Source of the DNA: JAWKWH01 sp963669415
Lineage (GTDB): Bacteria > Pseudomonadota > Alphaproteobacteria > Rhizobiales > Rhizobiaceae
Direction of reading: 5' to 3'
NCBI GenBank assembly: GCA_963669415.2
Contig: CAXXPS010000003.1
Location: forward strand, 124,001-188,000
Length of the DNA: 64,000 nucleotides
Below the pieces are notes generated by a model. It did not search any database and was not told the DNA's origin. It saw only the letters and a list, made by a program, of their open reading frames with translations. Below, piece after piece: positions 8,346 through 16,317 of this stretch; positions within the stretch are counted from its first letter, which is position 1; each line of letters opens with the position of its first letter. Made by a program: the position numbers and the translations under genes.

Positions 8346-9677
8346 ATGGCCGATAGCCGCTATGCAAACGGCATTTCCGCGGGACGTCTGTCTGATGCGG
8401 AATATCAGGACAATTTTTCTGATTTGCATCCACCTCTGGATGCGCACGAGGCGGCAGTGGAAGCTGACCGCTGTTATTTTTGCCATGATGCGCCGTGCAT
8501 GACCGCGTGCCCGACATCGATCGATATTCCGATGTTTATCCGGCAGATTTCGACGGACAATCCTATCGGGTCGGCCAAAACAATATTTGACCAGAATATC
8601 TTGGGTGGCATGTGCGCGCGCGTTTGCCCCACCGAGACATTGTGCGAGCAGGTCTGTGTCCGCGAGACGGCGGAAGGCAAACCGGTCAAGATCGGGCAGT
8701 TGCAGCGCTATGCTACCGACGCTGCAATGTCCGCCGGCAAGCAGTTTTATGAAAGGGCCGCTTCGAGCGGCAAAACGATCGCGGTCGTTGGTGCGGGGCC
8801 GGCGGGCCTGGCGTGCGCTCACCGCCTGTCGATGCATGGGCACGACGTAACCGTTTTTGAGGCACGTGAAAAATCTGGCGGTCTCAATGAATTTGGTATC
8901 GCGGCCTACAAGACGGTGGACGGTTTTGCGCAAGCCGAAGTCGATTATGTTACCGCGATTGGCGGAATAGAAATCGAACACGGAAAAGCGTTGGGCAGGG
9001 ATGTTTCGCTAGCCGACCTGACAAGCAGGTTCGATGCGGTATTCCTGGCGTGCGGCCTTGCCGGCGTGAATGCGCTTGGCGATGCGGATGCGGCTGCCGA
9101 GGGCAGCGAAGATGCCGTCGAATGGATTGCCGAATTGCGTCAGGCCACCGATCTGGGCAAAGTTCCTGTCGGTCGCAGGGTGGTGGTGATTGGTGGCGGA
9201 ATGACCGCGGTCGACGCTGCCGCACAAGCCAAAGCACTCGGTGCAGACGAGGTGACAATTGCTTATCGGGGGCCGCAATCACGCATGAAAGCGTCTGAGT
9301 GGGAACAGGAACTGGCTCAAACACGCGGAGTGACGTTGCGTACGCATATGACGCCGAAGGCGATGGTGGTTGAGGAAGGTAAAGTTACCGGCATGACATT
9401 CGACCGCGATGGCGAGGAGATAACCATCGCTGCTGATCAGGTATTCAAAGCGATCGGTCAGACATTCGAGGCTTCGCACCTGAATGGCGCTTCGGCGGGA
9501 CCTGAACTCAATGGGGGCCGCATCAAGACTGATGCGGAAGGCAAAACCTCGCTGCCAAATGTCTGGGCGGGAGGGGATTGCACCGACCAGGGCGATGACC
9601 TGACCGTCACCGCCGTTTCGCAGGGGCGTGATGCTGCCGAGAGCATTCACAAATATCTTTCCGACGGAGGAGCATGA
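8346..9677 (+). CDS. preT: NAD-dependent dihydropyrimidine dehydrogenase, subunit PreT
   Basis: A 443-residue flavoprotein resembling glutamate synthase small chain and the N-terminal part of mammalian DPD. An N-terminal Cys-rich region (CYFCHDAPCMTACP, then CARVCPTETLCEQVC) binds iron-sulfur clusters, followed by FAD (VVGAGPAGLACA) and NAD(P)H (VVIGGGMTAVDAA) Rossmann motifs. PreT takes electrons from NADH and passes them to PreA, which reduces uracil or thymine to the 5,6-dihydro form. ATG 8346 follows GGGAGGAG at ideal spacing, so the frame's upstream ATGs are not used. It overlaps preA by four bases, typical of translational coupling. Confidence 0.93.
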   Translation: MADSRYANGISAGRLSDAEYQDNFSDLHPPLDAHEAAVEADRCYFCHDAPCMTACPTSIDIPMFIRQISTDNPIGSAKTIFDQNILGGMCARVCPTETLCEQVCVRETAEGKPVKIGQLQRYATDAAMSAGKQFYERAASSGKTIAVVGAGPAGLACAHRLSMHGHDVTVFEAREKSGGLNEFGIAAYKTVDGFAQAEVDYVTAIGGIEIEHGKALGRDVSLADLTSRFDAVFLACGLAGVNALGDADAAAEGSEDAVEWIAELRQATDLGKVPVGRRVVVIGGGMTAVDAAAQAKALGADEVTIAYRGPQSRMKASEWEQELAQTRGVTLRTHMTPKAMVVEEGKVTGMTFDRDGEEITIAADQVFKAIGQTFEASHLNGASAGPELNGGRIKTDAEGKTSLPNVWAGGDCTDQGDDLTVTAVSQGRDAAESIHKYLSDGGA

Positions 9678-10981
9678 TGGCTGACATCAGAAACGATTTT
9701 ATCGGGATCAAGTCACCCAATCCGTTCTGGCTGGCGTCCGCCCCGCCCACCGACAAGGAGTATAATGTTGTTCGTGCCTTCAAGGCCGGTTGGGGCGGTG
9801 TTGTGTGGAAGACGCTTGGCGAGGCGGGTCCGCCGGTTGTCAATGTCAATGGACCGCGATACGGCGCGATTTGGGGCGCAGACCGGCGCCTGCTGGGTCT
9901 CAACAATATCGAACTCATCACTGATCGCGATTTGGAGATCAATCTGCGGGAGATTAAACAGGTCAAGCGCGATTGGCCTGACCGTGCTGTAATCGCGTCG
10001 ATCATGGTGCCTTGCGAGGAAGGGGCGTGGAAAAAGATCCTCCCGCGTGTCGAGGACACGGGTTGCGATGGAATCGAACTGAACTTTGGCTGTCCGCATG
10101 GCATGAGCGAGCGGGGCATGGGTTCGGCCGTGGGCCAGGTGCCGGAATACATCGAGATGGTGGCGCGCTGGTGCAAGCAGCACACCCGCATGCCGGTGAT
10201 CGTCAAGCTGACACCGAATATTACCGATATCCGGTATCCTGCACGCGCCGCGAAAGCAGGCGGGGCAGACGCGGTATCACTGATCAACACGGTGTCTTCG
10301 ATCACATCGGTCAATCTCGATACGTTTTCTCCCGAACCGTCAATTGACGGTAAGGGCAGCCATGGCGGTTATTGCGGGCCTGCGGTCAAACCAATTGCGC
10401 TCAACATGGTGGCAGAAATTGCACGTGATCCGGAGACGGCGGGCTTGCCGATTTCAGGCATCGGAGGTGTGACGACGTGGCGTGATGCGGCCGAATTCTT
10501 GGCGCTCGGCGCTGGCAATGTTCAGGTCTGCACCGCAGCAATGACCTACGGGTTCAAGATCGTCGAGGAGATGATCGAGGGTCTGAAAGACTGGATGGAC
10601 GAAAAAGGCCATGCGACGCTTGATGATGTTATCGGCAGAGCAACGCCTAATGTCACGGATTGGCAGTATTTGAACCTCAACTACATCGCCAAAGCCCGCA
10701 TCAATCAGGAAGCCTGCATCAAATGCGGTCGCTGCTTCATCGCCTGTGAAGACACTTCGCATCAGGCAATTTGGATGAAGCCTGACCGGGTGTTTGAGGT
10801 CAACGACGCGGAATGCGTTGCCTGCAATTTATGCGTTGAGGTGTGCCCGGTTGAGGGATGCATCACTATGGAACGCCTGCAACCGGGTGAAGTCGACCAG
10901 CGGACCGGCAAGACCGTTGAGGCCGATTACGCCAACTGGACGACACATCCCAACAACCCGGTCAAAGTGGCTGCGGAATAG
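9674..10981 (+). CDS. preA: NAD-dependent dihydropyrimidine dehydrogenase, subunit PreA
   Basis: A 435-residue protein: an FMN-binding TIM barrel of the dihydroorotate dehydrogenase type (NPFWLASAPPT near the start, FGCPHGMSERGMGS in the active-site loop, SGIGGVTTW in the phosphate site) followed by a two-[4Fe-4S] ferredoxin domain (CIKCGRCFIAC and CVACNLCVEVCP). It catalyses the first, reductive step of pyrimidine catabolism with PreT. Start is ATG 9674 overlapping the preT stop, or ATG 9677. The following steps (dihydropyrimidinase, ureidopropionase, aminotransferase) are encoded within 8 kb, and the operon carries a RutR-like box upstream. Confidence 0.93.
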   Translation: MMADIRNDFIGIKSPNPFWLASAPPTDKEYNVVRAFKAGWGGVVWKTLGEAGPPVVNVNGPRYGAIWGADRRLLGLNNIELITDRDLEINLREIKQVKRDWPDRAVIASIMVPCEEGAWKKILPRVEDTGCDGIELNFGCPHGMSERGMGSAVGQVPEYIEMVARWCKQHTRMPVIVKLTPNITDIRYPARAAKAGGADAVSLINTVSSITSVNLDTFSPEPSIDGKGSHGGYCGPAVKPIALNMVAEIARDPETAGLPISGIGGVTTWRDAAEFLALGAGNVQVCTAAMTYGFKIVEEMIEGLKDWMDEKGHATLDDVIGRATPNVTDWQYLNLNYIAKARINQEACIKCGRCFIACEDTSHQAIWMKPDRVFEVNDAECVACNLCVEVCPVEGCITMERLQPGEVDQRTGKTVEADYANWTTHPNNPVKVAAE

Positions 10982-11074
10982 TTACTGACCCAAGGTTCCT
11001 CCTGCATCGGGTGGCGTGCGAAGGATTTCCGCGCCGCCCGTTGTCATTTGTAGCGGCTGCGGTATCGTGCCGGA

Positions 11075-11506
11075 ATGTCAGAGAACAAAACCGTTCCCAC
11101 CGATGTAGATCCGCGCGCTTTTGTCGAGGCGGTCGAACACAATGGCAGACGCGAAGATGCGCTGCTTCTGCTCGATCTGTTCGGCCGGGTGACCGGCTAT
11201 GAACCGCAGATGTGGGGTCCGAGCATCGTCGGGTATGGGCGCTATCACTACAGATACGCGACCGGCAGAGAAGGGGAATTCCTGCTGACCGGGTTCTCGC
11301 CGCGCAAGGCGGCGATGACTGTCTACATCATGCCGGGATTCAAGAAATACGCGTCGCAACTCAAACGTCTCGGCAAGCACAAACACAGTGTTTCCTGCCT
11401 TTATCTTGGCCGGATAGGCGGGCTTGATCTTGGAGCGCTTGAGGAGATGATTGTCGATTCTGTGGAACGCATGAAGGCAATGAGCGTCGCGCACTGGCCG
11501 AAGTAA
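11075..11506 (+). CDS. DUF1801 domain-containing protein
   Basis: A 143-residue cytosolic protein of the DUF1801 (YdhG/YjhG-like) family, recognised by the MWGPSIVGYGRYHYRY segment and a later FSPRKAAMTVYIMPG segment. The structure is known for the family but the function is not. It lies 93 bases after preA in the same direction with no terminator between, so it may be co-transcribed, although its job in pyrimidine breakdown is not obvious. No signal peptide or membrane segment. Confidence 0.8.
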   Translation: MSENKTVPTDVDPRAFVEAVEHNGRREDALLLLDLFGRVTGYEPQMWGPSIVGYGRYHYRYATGREGEFLLTGFSPRKAAMTVYIMPGFKKYASQLKRLGKHKHSVSCLYLGRIGGLDLGALEEMIVDSVERMKAMSVAHWPK

Positions 11507-11549
11507 GAACTCGCTGCTGTAAACGTGCCCGACAGTTCACCAACAGCGA

Positions 11550-12026
11550 TCATGACGCATGCAACGCATTCACCTTGTCATGTTGTTCGCGAATGTTTTT
11601 CGGCCATTTCGACTTGATGTAGGAGAGGACCGCGATCACATCCTCATCACTCAGGTGCTCGTCGAATTCCGGCATCGCATCGGCGTTCAATGTCCGGCAG
11701 GCGACATCGGATGTGCCGTATTTGGTCAATTCAAACAATGCTTTGTCCGGGTGTTGCCAGGTGTGGCCTGTTCCGTCATGTGGTGGTGCGAGCGGGTTTT
11801 CAGCTGTGCTCTTTGTGTCCCAATCCGGCTGACCCTGCCCGTTGGCGCCGTGGCAGCTGGCGCACTCGGCGGCGTAGAGCGCTTCACCCTTGGAAACGAT
11901 GGCTGGATTGTCGGGATGCAGCATGGACGACCCAGCGGAGTTGCCGGGCATGAAAAAGTAAACCAGTGCCAGACCTGCAATCAGCAGCGGTACGCTAATC
12001 AATATCTTCAGGGCCGTTTCAGACAT
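11550..12026 (-). CDS. Membrane-anchored mono-heme c-type cytochrome
   Basis: A 158-residue protein with one N-terminal membrane anchor (residues ~7-26), then a class I cytochrome c domain. The heme site is Cys55-x-x-Cys58-His59 (CASCHG), and Met118 (DAMPEF) is the likely sixth ligand. It would carry electrons on the periplasmic side of the inner membrane. It stands alone between DUF1801 and the RutR-type gene, on the opposite strand to preTA, and nothing here identifies its redox partner. Confidence 0.85.
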   Translation of the reverse strand: MSETALKILISVPLLIAGLALVYFFMPGNSAGSSMLHPDNPAIVSKGEALYAAECASCHGANGQGQPDWDTKSTAENPLAPPHDGTGHTWQHPDKALFELTKYGTSDVACRTLNADAMPEFDEHLSDEDVIAVLSYIKSKWPKNIREQHDKVNALHAS

Positions 12027-12099
12027 GACGTTGGCTATCAGTTCCCCGCGCCGCGAGGGGACAACTATGTCAACTAAGGCCTGTTCACGTCAATCCTGT

Positions 12100-12726
12100 T
12101 CAGGGCTTAAGACCGCGTAGATAAAAGGTTTCAAGAAACTCCGCTGCATCTTGAAAGCGGCTTTCTCCGCCACGCTCCGGCCCCAGAACTGCCCGCACCT
12201 GCACGTCGAAATCGGCATAGTGCTGCGTCGTCGCCCAGATCGAGAATATCAGGTGCCATGGATCACACTCGGAAATTTTTCCATCCTGAATCCAGCGATT
12301 GATCACCTCGGCCTTGCGGTCGACCAGTTCCTTCAAATCGCCCTCCAGCTTTGCCAGCGTGCGCGGGGCGCCATGCAACATTTCGTTTGCAAACAAGCGG
12401 CTTTCACGCGGCAGGTCTTTTGACATTTCAATCTTGCGGCGGATGTATCCCGTAATCTCGGTCATCGGATCGCCGTTTTCGTCGATCTTCTCCAGCGGTG
12501 CGAGCCAGATCTTGAGCAGCCGGTCGATGAGCGTCTGGTGAATTTCTTCCTTGTTTTTGAAATAGTAAAGCAGGTTTGGTTTCGACATGCCGGCTGCGGC
12601 GGCAATCTGATCGATGGTCGAGCCCCGAAAGCCGTTTTCGGAGAATATTTCCAGCGCCGCATCAAGAATGCGCTCGCTATTTTCGGCCTGAATGCGTGTT
12701 TTTGGTTTTGTTTGAACGATCGCCAT
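12100..12726 (-). CDS. RutR-type TetR-family regulator, copy 1
   Basis: About 208 residues. The N-terminal TetR helix-turn-helix (IDQIAAAAGMSKPNLLYYF) is followed by a YcdC/RutR-type C-terminal domain with the hallmark IWATTQHYADF. E. coli RutR represses the rut operon and is released by uracil or thymine. Here it is divergent from the aminotransferase gene, with a RutR-like box at 12774-12789 between the two, so it probably autoregulates and controls the aminotransferase. ATG 12726 (MAIVQTK) is preferred over ATG 12750. A second, clearly distinct paralog lies 1.5 kb away. Confidence 0.85.
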   Translation of the reverse strand: MAIVQTKPKTRIQAENSERILDAALEIFSENGFRGSTIDQIAAAAGMSKPNLLYYFKNKEEIHQTLIDRLLKIWLAPLEKIDENGDPMTEITGYIRRKIEMSKDLPRESRLFANEMLHGAPRTLAKLEGDLKELVDRKAEVINRWIQDGKISECDPWHLIFSIWATTQHYADFDVQVRAVLGPERGGESRFQDAAEFLETFYLRGLKP

Positions 12727-12773
12727 TGGCTCCCTGCCGCCCCACCGCATGAGTCATGCCATAAAGTTCATAT

Positions 12774-12789
12774 TTTTCCAAATGGTCAA
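12774..12789. promoter_or_regulatory. RutR-box-like operator between rutR copy 1 and the aminotransferase
   Basis: TTTTCCA-AA-TGGTCAA: the right arm matches the E. coli RutR box exactly and the left arm differs at two positions. It lies 48 bases upstream of the rutR-like start and about 80 bases upstream of the aminotransferase start, where it could act on both. Confidence 0.55.
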
Positions 12790-12869
12790 TTTTTTATGCA
12801 GTGCATGTTGCACCGCTAGGGTAAAACCCTTAACGGATAGTCTTTCCGCATTTTGGGGAGGATCAGCCT

Positions 12870-14198
12870 GTGTCCAGCCGTCTAGATATTACACCCAACG
12901 ATTTGAATGCATTCTGGATGCCGTTTACGGCCAACCGACAGTTCAAGAAGGCGCCGCGCATGTTTGTCGGCGCCAAGGACATGCACTACACGACGACCGA
13001 CGGCCGCAAGGTGCTCGATGGTACTGCCGGCCTGTGGTGCGTGAATGCCGGCCATGGAAGGCCGCTGATCACCGAGGCAATCCAACGCCAGGCAGAACAG
13101 CTCGACTATGCACCGGCGTTCCAGATGGGACATCCTGCGGTATTTGAGCTTGCCAATCGCCTGATCGACATCGCACCCGACGGCATGGAACATGTGTTCT
13201 TCACCAATTCCGGCTCGGAGTCGGTTGAGACCGCACTAAAGATGGCGCTTGCCTATCATCGGGCCAAGGGCGATGGATCGCGCTTCCGTTTGATTGGTCG
13301 TGAACGCGGCTATCACGGCGTAAATTTCGGCGGCATTTCCGTCGGCGGAATTGTGCCGAACCGCAAAATGTTTGGAACACTTCTGGCTGGTGTCGATCAC
13401 TTGCCGCATACCCATTTGCTCGACAAAAATGCGTTTACGCGTTGCGAACCGGAACATGGCGCTGAGCTTGCCGATGAGCTGGAGAGAATAGTCGGACTGC
13501 ACGACGCGTCGACCATTGCTGCAGTCATCGTCGAGCCGGTCGCAGGTTCAACGGGTGTGCTGGTTCCGCCGAAGGGTTATCTGAAGCGCCTGCGCGAAAT
13601 CTGTGACAAGCACGGTATCCTGTTGATTTTTGACGAAGTCATCACTGGGTATGGCCGCCTCGGTACGCCGTTTGGCGCTGATTATTTCGGCGTGACGCCG
13701 GACATCATCACGACGGCAAAAGGGGTATCGAACGGTGTCATCCCGATAGGCGCCGTTTTTGTGAAGAAGGAAATCCATGATGCATTCATGAATGGCCCCG
13801 AACACATGATCGAGTTCTTCCACGGGTACACATACTCCGGCAACCCGATGGCGTGCGCGGCAGCGCTCGGTACGCTGGATACCTATAAGGAAGAGGGCTT
13901 GCTGACCCGCGGCGCCGAACTTGCGCCCTACTGGGAAGATGCGCTGCACTCGTTGAAGGATGCGCCGAACGTAATCGACGTGCGCAATATTGGCCTTGTC
14001 GGTGCAATTGAACTGGAGCCAATAGCTGGCGCACCGACCAAGCGGGCGTTTTCGGCCTTCGTGAAGGCATTCGAGAAAGGCTGTCTAATCCGGACCACCG
14101 GTGACATTATTGCGTTGTCACCGCCGCTGATTGTGGAGAAGGATCAAATCGACGAGTTGGTCGACTGCGTACGGACGGTGCTCAACGAAGTGGAGTAA
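12870..14198 (+). CDS. Omega-amino acid:pyruvate (beta-alanine) aminotransferase
   Basis: A 442-residue class III PLP aminotransferase. Asp255 in FDEVITGYGRLG and the Schiff-base Lys284 in TTAKGVSNG are visible, and the N-terminus (NAFWMPFTANRQFKKAPR) is typical of beta-alanine:pyruvate transaminases. It would convert beta-alanine, or 3-aminoisobutyrate from thymine, to malonate or methylmalonate semialdehyde, the last nitrogen-releasing step of the reductive pyrimidine pathway. Start is GTG 12870 preceded by GGGGAGGAT. Its end overlaps the convergent second RutR-type gene by 17 bases. Confidence 0.9.
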   Translation: MSSRLDITPNDLNAFWMPFTANRQFKKAPRMFVGAKDMHYTTTDGRKVLDGTAGLWCVNAGHGRPLITEAIQRQAEQLDYAPAFQMGHPAVFELANRLIDIAPDGMEHVFFTNSGSESVETALKMALAYHRAKGDGSRFRLIGRERGYHGVNFGGISVGGIVPNRKMFGTLLAGVDHLPHTHLLDKNAFTRCEPEHGAELADELERIVGLHDASTIAAVIVEPVAGSTGVLVPPKGYLKRLREICDKHGILLIFDEVITGYGRLGTPFGADYFGVTPDIITTAKGVSNGVIPIGAVFVKKEIHDAFMNGPEHMIEFFHGYTYSGNPMACAAALGTLDTYKEEGLLTRGAELAPYWEDALHSLKDAPNVIDVRNIGLVGAIELEPIAGAPTKRAFSAFVKAFEKGCLIRTTGDIIALSPPLIVEKDQIDELVDCVRTVLNEVE

Positions 14199-14877
14199 TT
14201 TTTGGTTCCATGGCCGGTTTGGCATTCGGATTGGCGGTTGTTGCGCCAATCCCTGCGAGAATAATGGATTTGACGGTGGTTTTTGCGGCTTCCCACTGCT
14301 CATCATCGAACGGCTCACCGCCGTTCAATGTGACGATCTGGTGGCCAAAATCGGCATAGTGTTGTGTGGTTGCCCAAACCATGTACATCAAATAGTTCGG
14401 ATCGACGGGCTTCATCTTGCCATCGGCTATCCAGCGCCTGATAACCTTGGCGCGGCCTTCGGTCCATTCACGCAGCGTCGTCTCCAGATAGTCCTGAATA
14501 ACCGGCGCGCCGTGCATAACTTCGGCAGCCCACACCTTTGAGCCTGCAGGGTGACTTCGGCTCAAGTCCATCTTGGCATCGATATAGGCGCCGATACCCT
14601 CCACCGGTCCGTCGGCGTCATCAAACACAGCTGCTGCCTCGAGCCAGATCTGAAAAATATTATCGACGACCCGACGATAAAGTGCTTCCTTGGTTGGGAA
14701 ATAGTAATGCAGATTGGCCTTGGGCAGGCCAGCCATGTCGGCGATCAACTGCATGGTTGCGCCTCCAAACCCGGCTTCCGCAAAGACGAGCTCTGCCGCG
14801 CGCAATATGTTGCGCTCGTTTACCTCTCGGATTGCAGCCTTGCCGGATAGCTTTACCGATTTCCCCACGCCGGGCAT
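14182..14877 (-). CDS. RutR-type TetR-family regulator, copy 2
   Basis: A 231-residue regulator with a TetR HTH (MQLIADMAGLPKANLHYYF) and the RutR/YcdC-type C-terminal signature (VWATTQHYADF). It is divergent from the amidohydrolase-hydantoinase-ABC operon, with two palindromic boxes in the 133-base gap, and is therefore the likely local repressor, probably responding to a pyrimidine. Compared with copy 1 it carries a longer, Pro-rich C-terminal tail. Start ATG 14877 lies 15 bases from the first box, consistent with autoregulation. Confidence 0.85.
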   Translation of the reverse strand: MPGVGKSVKLSGKAAIREVNERNILRAAELVFAEAGFGGATMQLIADMAGLPKANLHYYFPTKEALYRRVVDNIFQIWLEAAAVFDDADGPVEGIGAYIDAKMDLSRSHPAGSKVWAAEVMHGAPVIQDYLETTLREWTEGRAKVIRRWIADGKMKPVDPNYLMYMVWATTQHYADFGHQIVTLNGGEPFDDEQWEAAKTTVKSIILAGIGATTANPNAKPAMEPKITPLR

Positions 14878-14892
14878 CCTCCCAAAAACATC

Positions 14893-14908
14893 TTGACCAA
14901 ACGGTCAG
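14893..14908. promoter_or_regulatory. RutR-type operator, box A
   Basis: TTGACCA-AA-CGGTCAG, a near-perfect palindrome close to the E. coli RutR box TTGACCAnnTGGTCAA. It is 15 bases upstream of rutR copy 2. Confidence 0.7.
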
Positions 14909-14924
14909 AATATGATGCTCTATC

Positions 14925-14940
14925 CTGACCATACGGTCAA
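14925..14940. promoter_or_regulatory. RutR-type operator, box B
   Basis: CTGACCA-TA-CGGTCAA, a second near-perfect palindrome 32 bases (about three helical turns) from box A and 70 bases upstream of the amidohydrolase start. The same-face spacing suggests two repressor dimers bind together. Confidence 0.7.
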
Positions 14941-15010
14941 GAAGTGTTCCCGCGAAAAAGAGAACTGCCTGACCGGACCGGCAACATAGCGCTATCAGGG
15001 GAGGAAACCG

Positions 15011-16261
15011 ATGGCTGCGCCAGGCGAAAATCTTCGAATCAATTCAGACCGTTTGTGGAATTCGCTCATGGAAATGGCGAAGATCGGCCCGGGCGTCGCC
15101 GGAGGCAACAACCGCCAAACTGTGACAGACGAGGACGGCGAGGGGCGGGCACTGTTCCAGAAGTGGTGCGAAGATGCAGGCTGCACCATGGGCCTCGATC
15201 AGATGGGCAACATGTTCATGCGCCGTGAGGGGGCCGACCCGGATGCGCTGCCTGTCTATGTCGGTTCGCACCTCGATACTCAACCTACCGGCGGCAAATA
15301 TGATGGCGTTCTTGGTGTCCTTGCGGGGCTTGAGATTGTACGAACGCTGAACGATCTCGACATCAAAACCAAGCATCCGATCGTTGTTACCAACTGGACC
15401 AACGAGGAAGGTACCCGGTATGCGCCGGCCATGCTGGCATCAGGCGTGTTTGCCGGCATGCACACGCAGGACTGGGCCTATGACCGGGAGGACGCCGAAG
15501 GCAAAAAATTTGGCAGCGAGCTTGAGCGTATCGGCTGGCGTGGTGAGGAGGAAGTCGGCGACCGCAAGATGCATGCGTTCTTCGAGTTGCATATCGAGCA
15601 GGGACCGATCCTGGAAGCGGAAGGAAAGGATATCGGTGTCGTAACCCACGGGCAGGGGCTCTCGTGGACGCAGGTAACAGTGACCGGCAGGGATGCTCAC
15701 ACCGGATCCACGCCGATGCCAATGCGCAAAAATGCAGGGCTCGGAATGGCGCGCATCCTGGAACTGGTTGATGAGATCGCCTGGTCTCACAAGCCTGATG
15801 CAGTGGGCGCAGCGGGTCATATCGATGTGCTTCCGAACTCGCGCAATGTCATCCCCGGAAAGGTGGTCTTCACGGTCGATTTCCGCTCGCCGCAACTCGA
15901 CGTCATACAGGATATGGAAAACCGCCTGAAGGAAGGTGCGAAGAAAATTTGCGACGATATGGGGCTTGAGGTTGAGTTCGAAAAGGTTGGCGGCTTTGAT
16001 CCTGTGGAGTTTGATCACGATTGCGTTTCGGCGATCAGAAATGCGGCCGAGCGGCTCGGATACTCGCACCGGAACATCATCTCAGGCGCCGGGCATGATG
16101 CCTGCTGGATCAACCGCGTTGCTCCGACAGCCATGGTGATGTGCCCCTGTGTCGACGGGCTCTCGCACAACGAAGCAGAAGAGATTTTCCCTGAATGGGC
16201 CCGCGCCGGTGCAGACGTGTTGTTCCACGCTGTGGTGGAGACAGCGGAGATCGTGGAGTGA
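15011..16261 (+). CDS. Zn-dependent M20 amidohydrolase, N-carbamoyl-beta-alanine / N-carbamoyl-L-amino acid hydrolase
   Basis: A 416-residue M20-family hydrolase. Zinc ligands and catalytic residues are visible: His87 and Asp98 in GSHLDTQPTGGKYDGV, and Glu132-Glu133 in NWTNEEGTRY. Family members remove the carbamoyl group from N-carbamoyl-beta-alanine or N-carbamoyl amino acids, releasing CO2 and ammonia. Beside dihydropyrimidinase, the role as beta-ureidopropionase (third step of uracil breakdown) is the best reading. ATG 15011 follows AGGGGAGGAAACC. It is the first gene of an operon that runs to the terminator at 21452. Confidence 0.88.
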   Translation: MAAPGENLRINSDRLWNSLMEMAKIGPGVAGGNNRQTVTDEDGEGRALFQKWCEDAGCTMGLDQMGNMFMRREGADPDALPVYVGSHLDTQPTGGKYDGVLGVLAGLEIVRTLNDLDIKTKHPIVVTNWTNEEGTRYAPAMLASGVFAGMHTQDWAYDREDAEGKKFGSELERIGWRGEEEVGDRKMHAFFELHIEQGPILEAEGKDIGVVTHGQGLSWTQVTVTGRDAHTGSTPMPMRKNAGLGMARILELVDEIAWSHKPDAVGAAGHIDVLPNSRNVIPGKVVFTVDFRSPQLDVIQDMENRLKEGAKKICDDMGLEVEFEKVGGFDPVEFDHDCVSAIRNAAERLGYSHRNIISGAGHDACWINRVAPTAMVMCPCVDGLSHNEAEEIFPEWARAGADVLFHAVVETAEIVE

Positions 16262-16317
16262 ACTAGCATTTGATTTCGGCTGTTGCGGCCGTAGCGAAAC
16301 AGAACCGGGAGGAAAAC

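Noticed and set aside
8199..8981. A 260-codon frame antisense to preT and its promoter
   Set aside because: It overlaps the iron-sulfur region of preT, crosses the RutR-like box and has no recognisable domain.
10090..10140. PreA seems to have Val where mammalian dihydropyrimidine dehydrogenase has its catalytic Cys (SAVGQ versus LACGQ)
   Set aside because: From memory, E. coli PreA also has Val at this position (DVGQ), so it is probably normal for bacterial subunits and not a loss of function.
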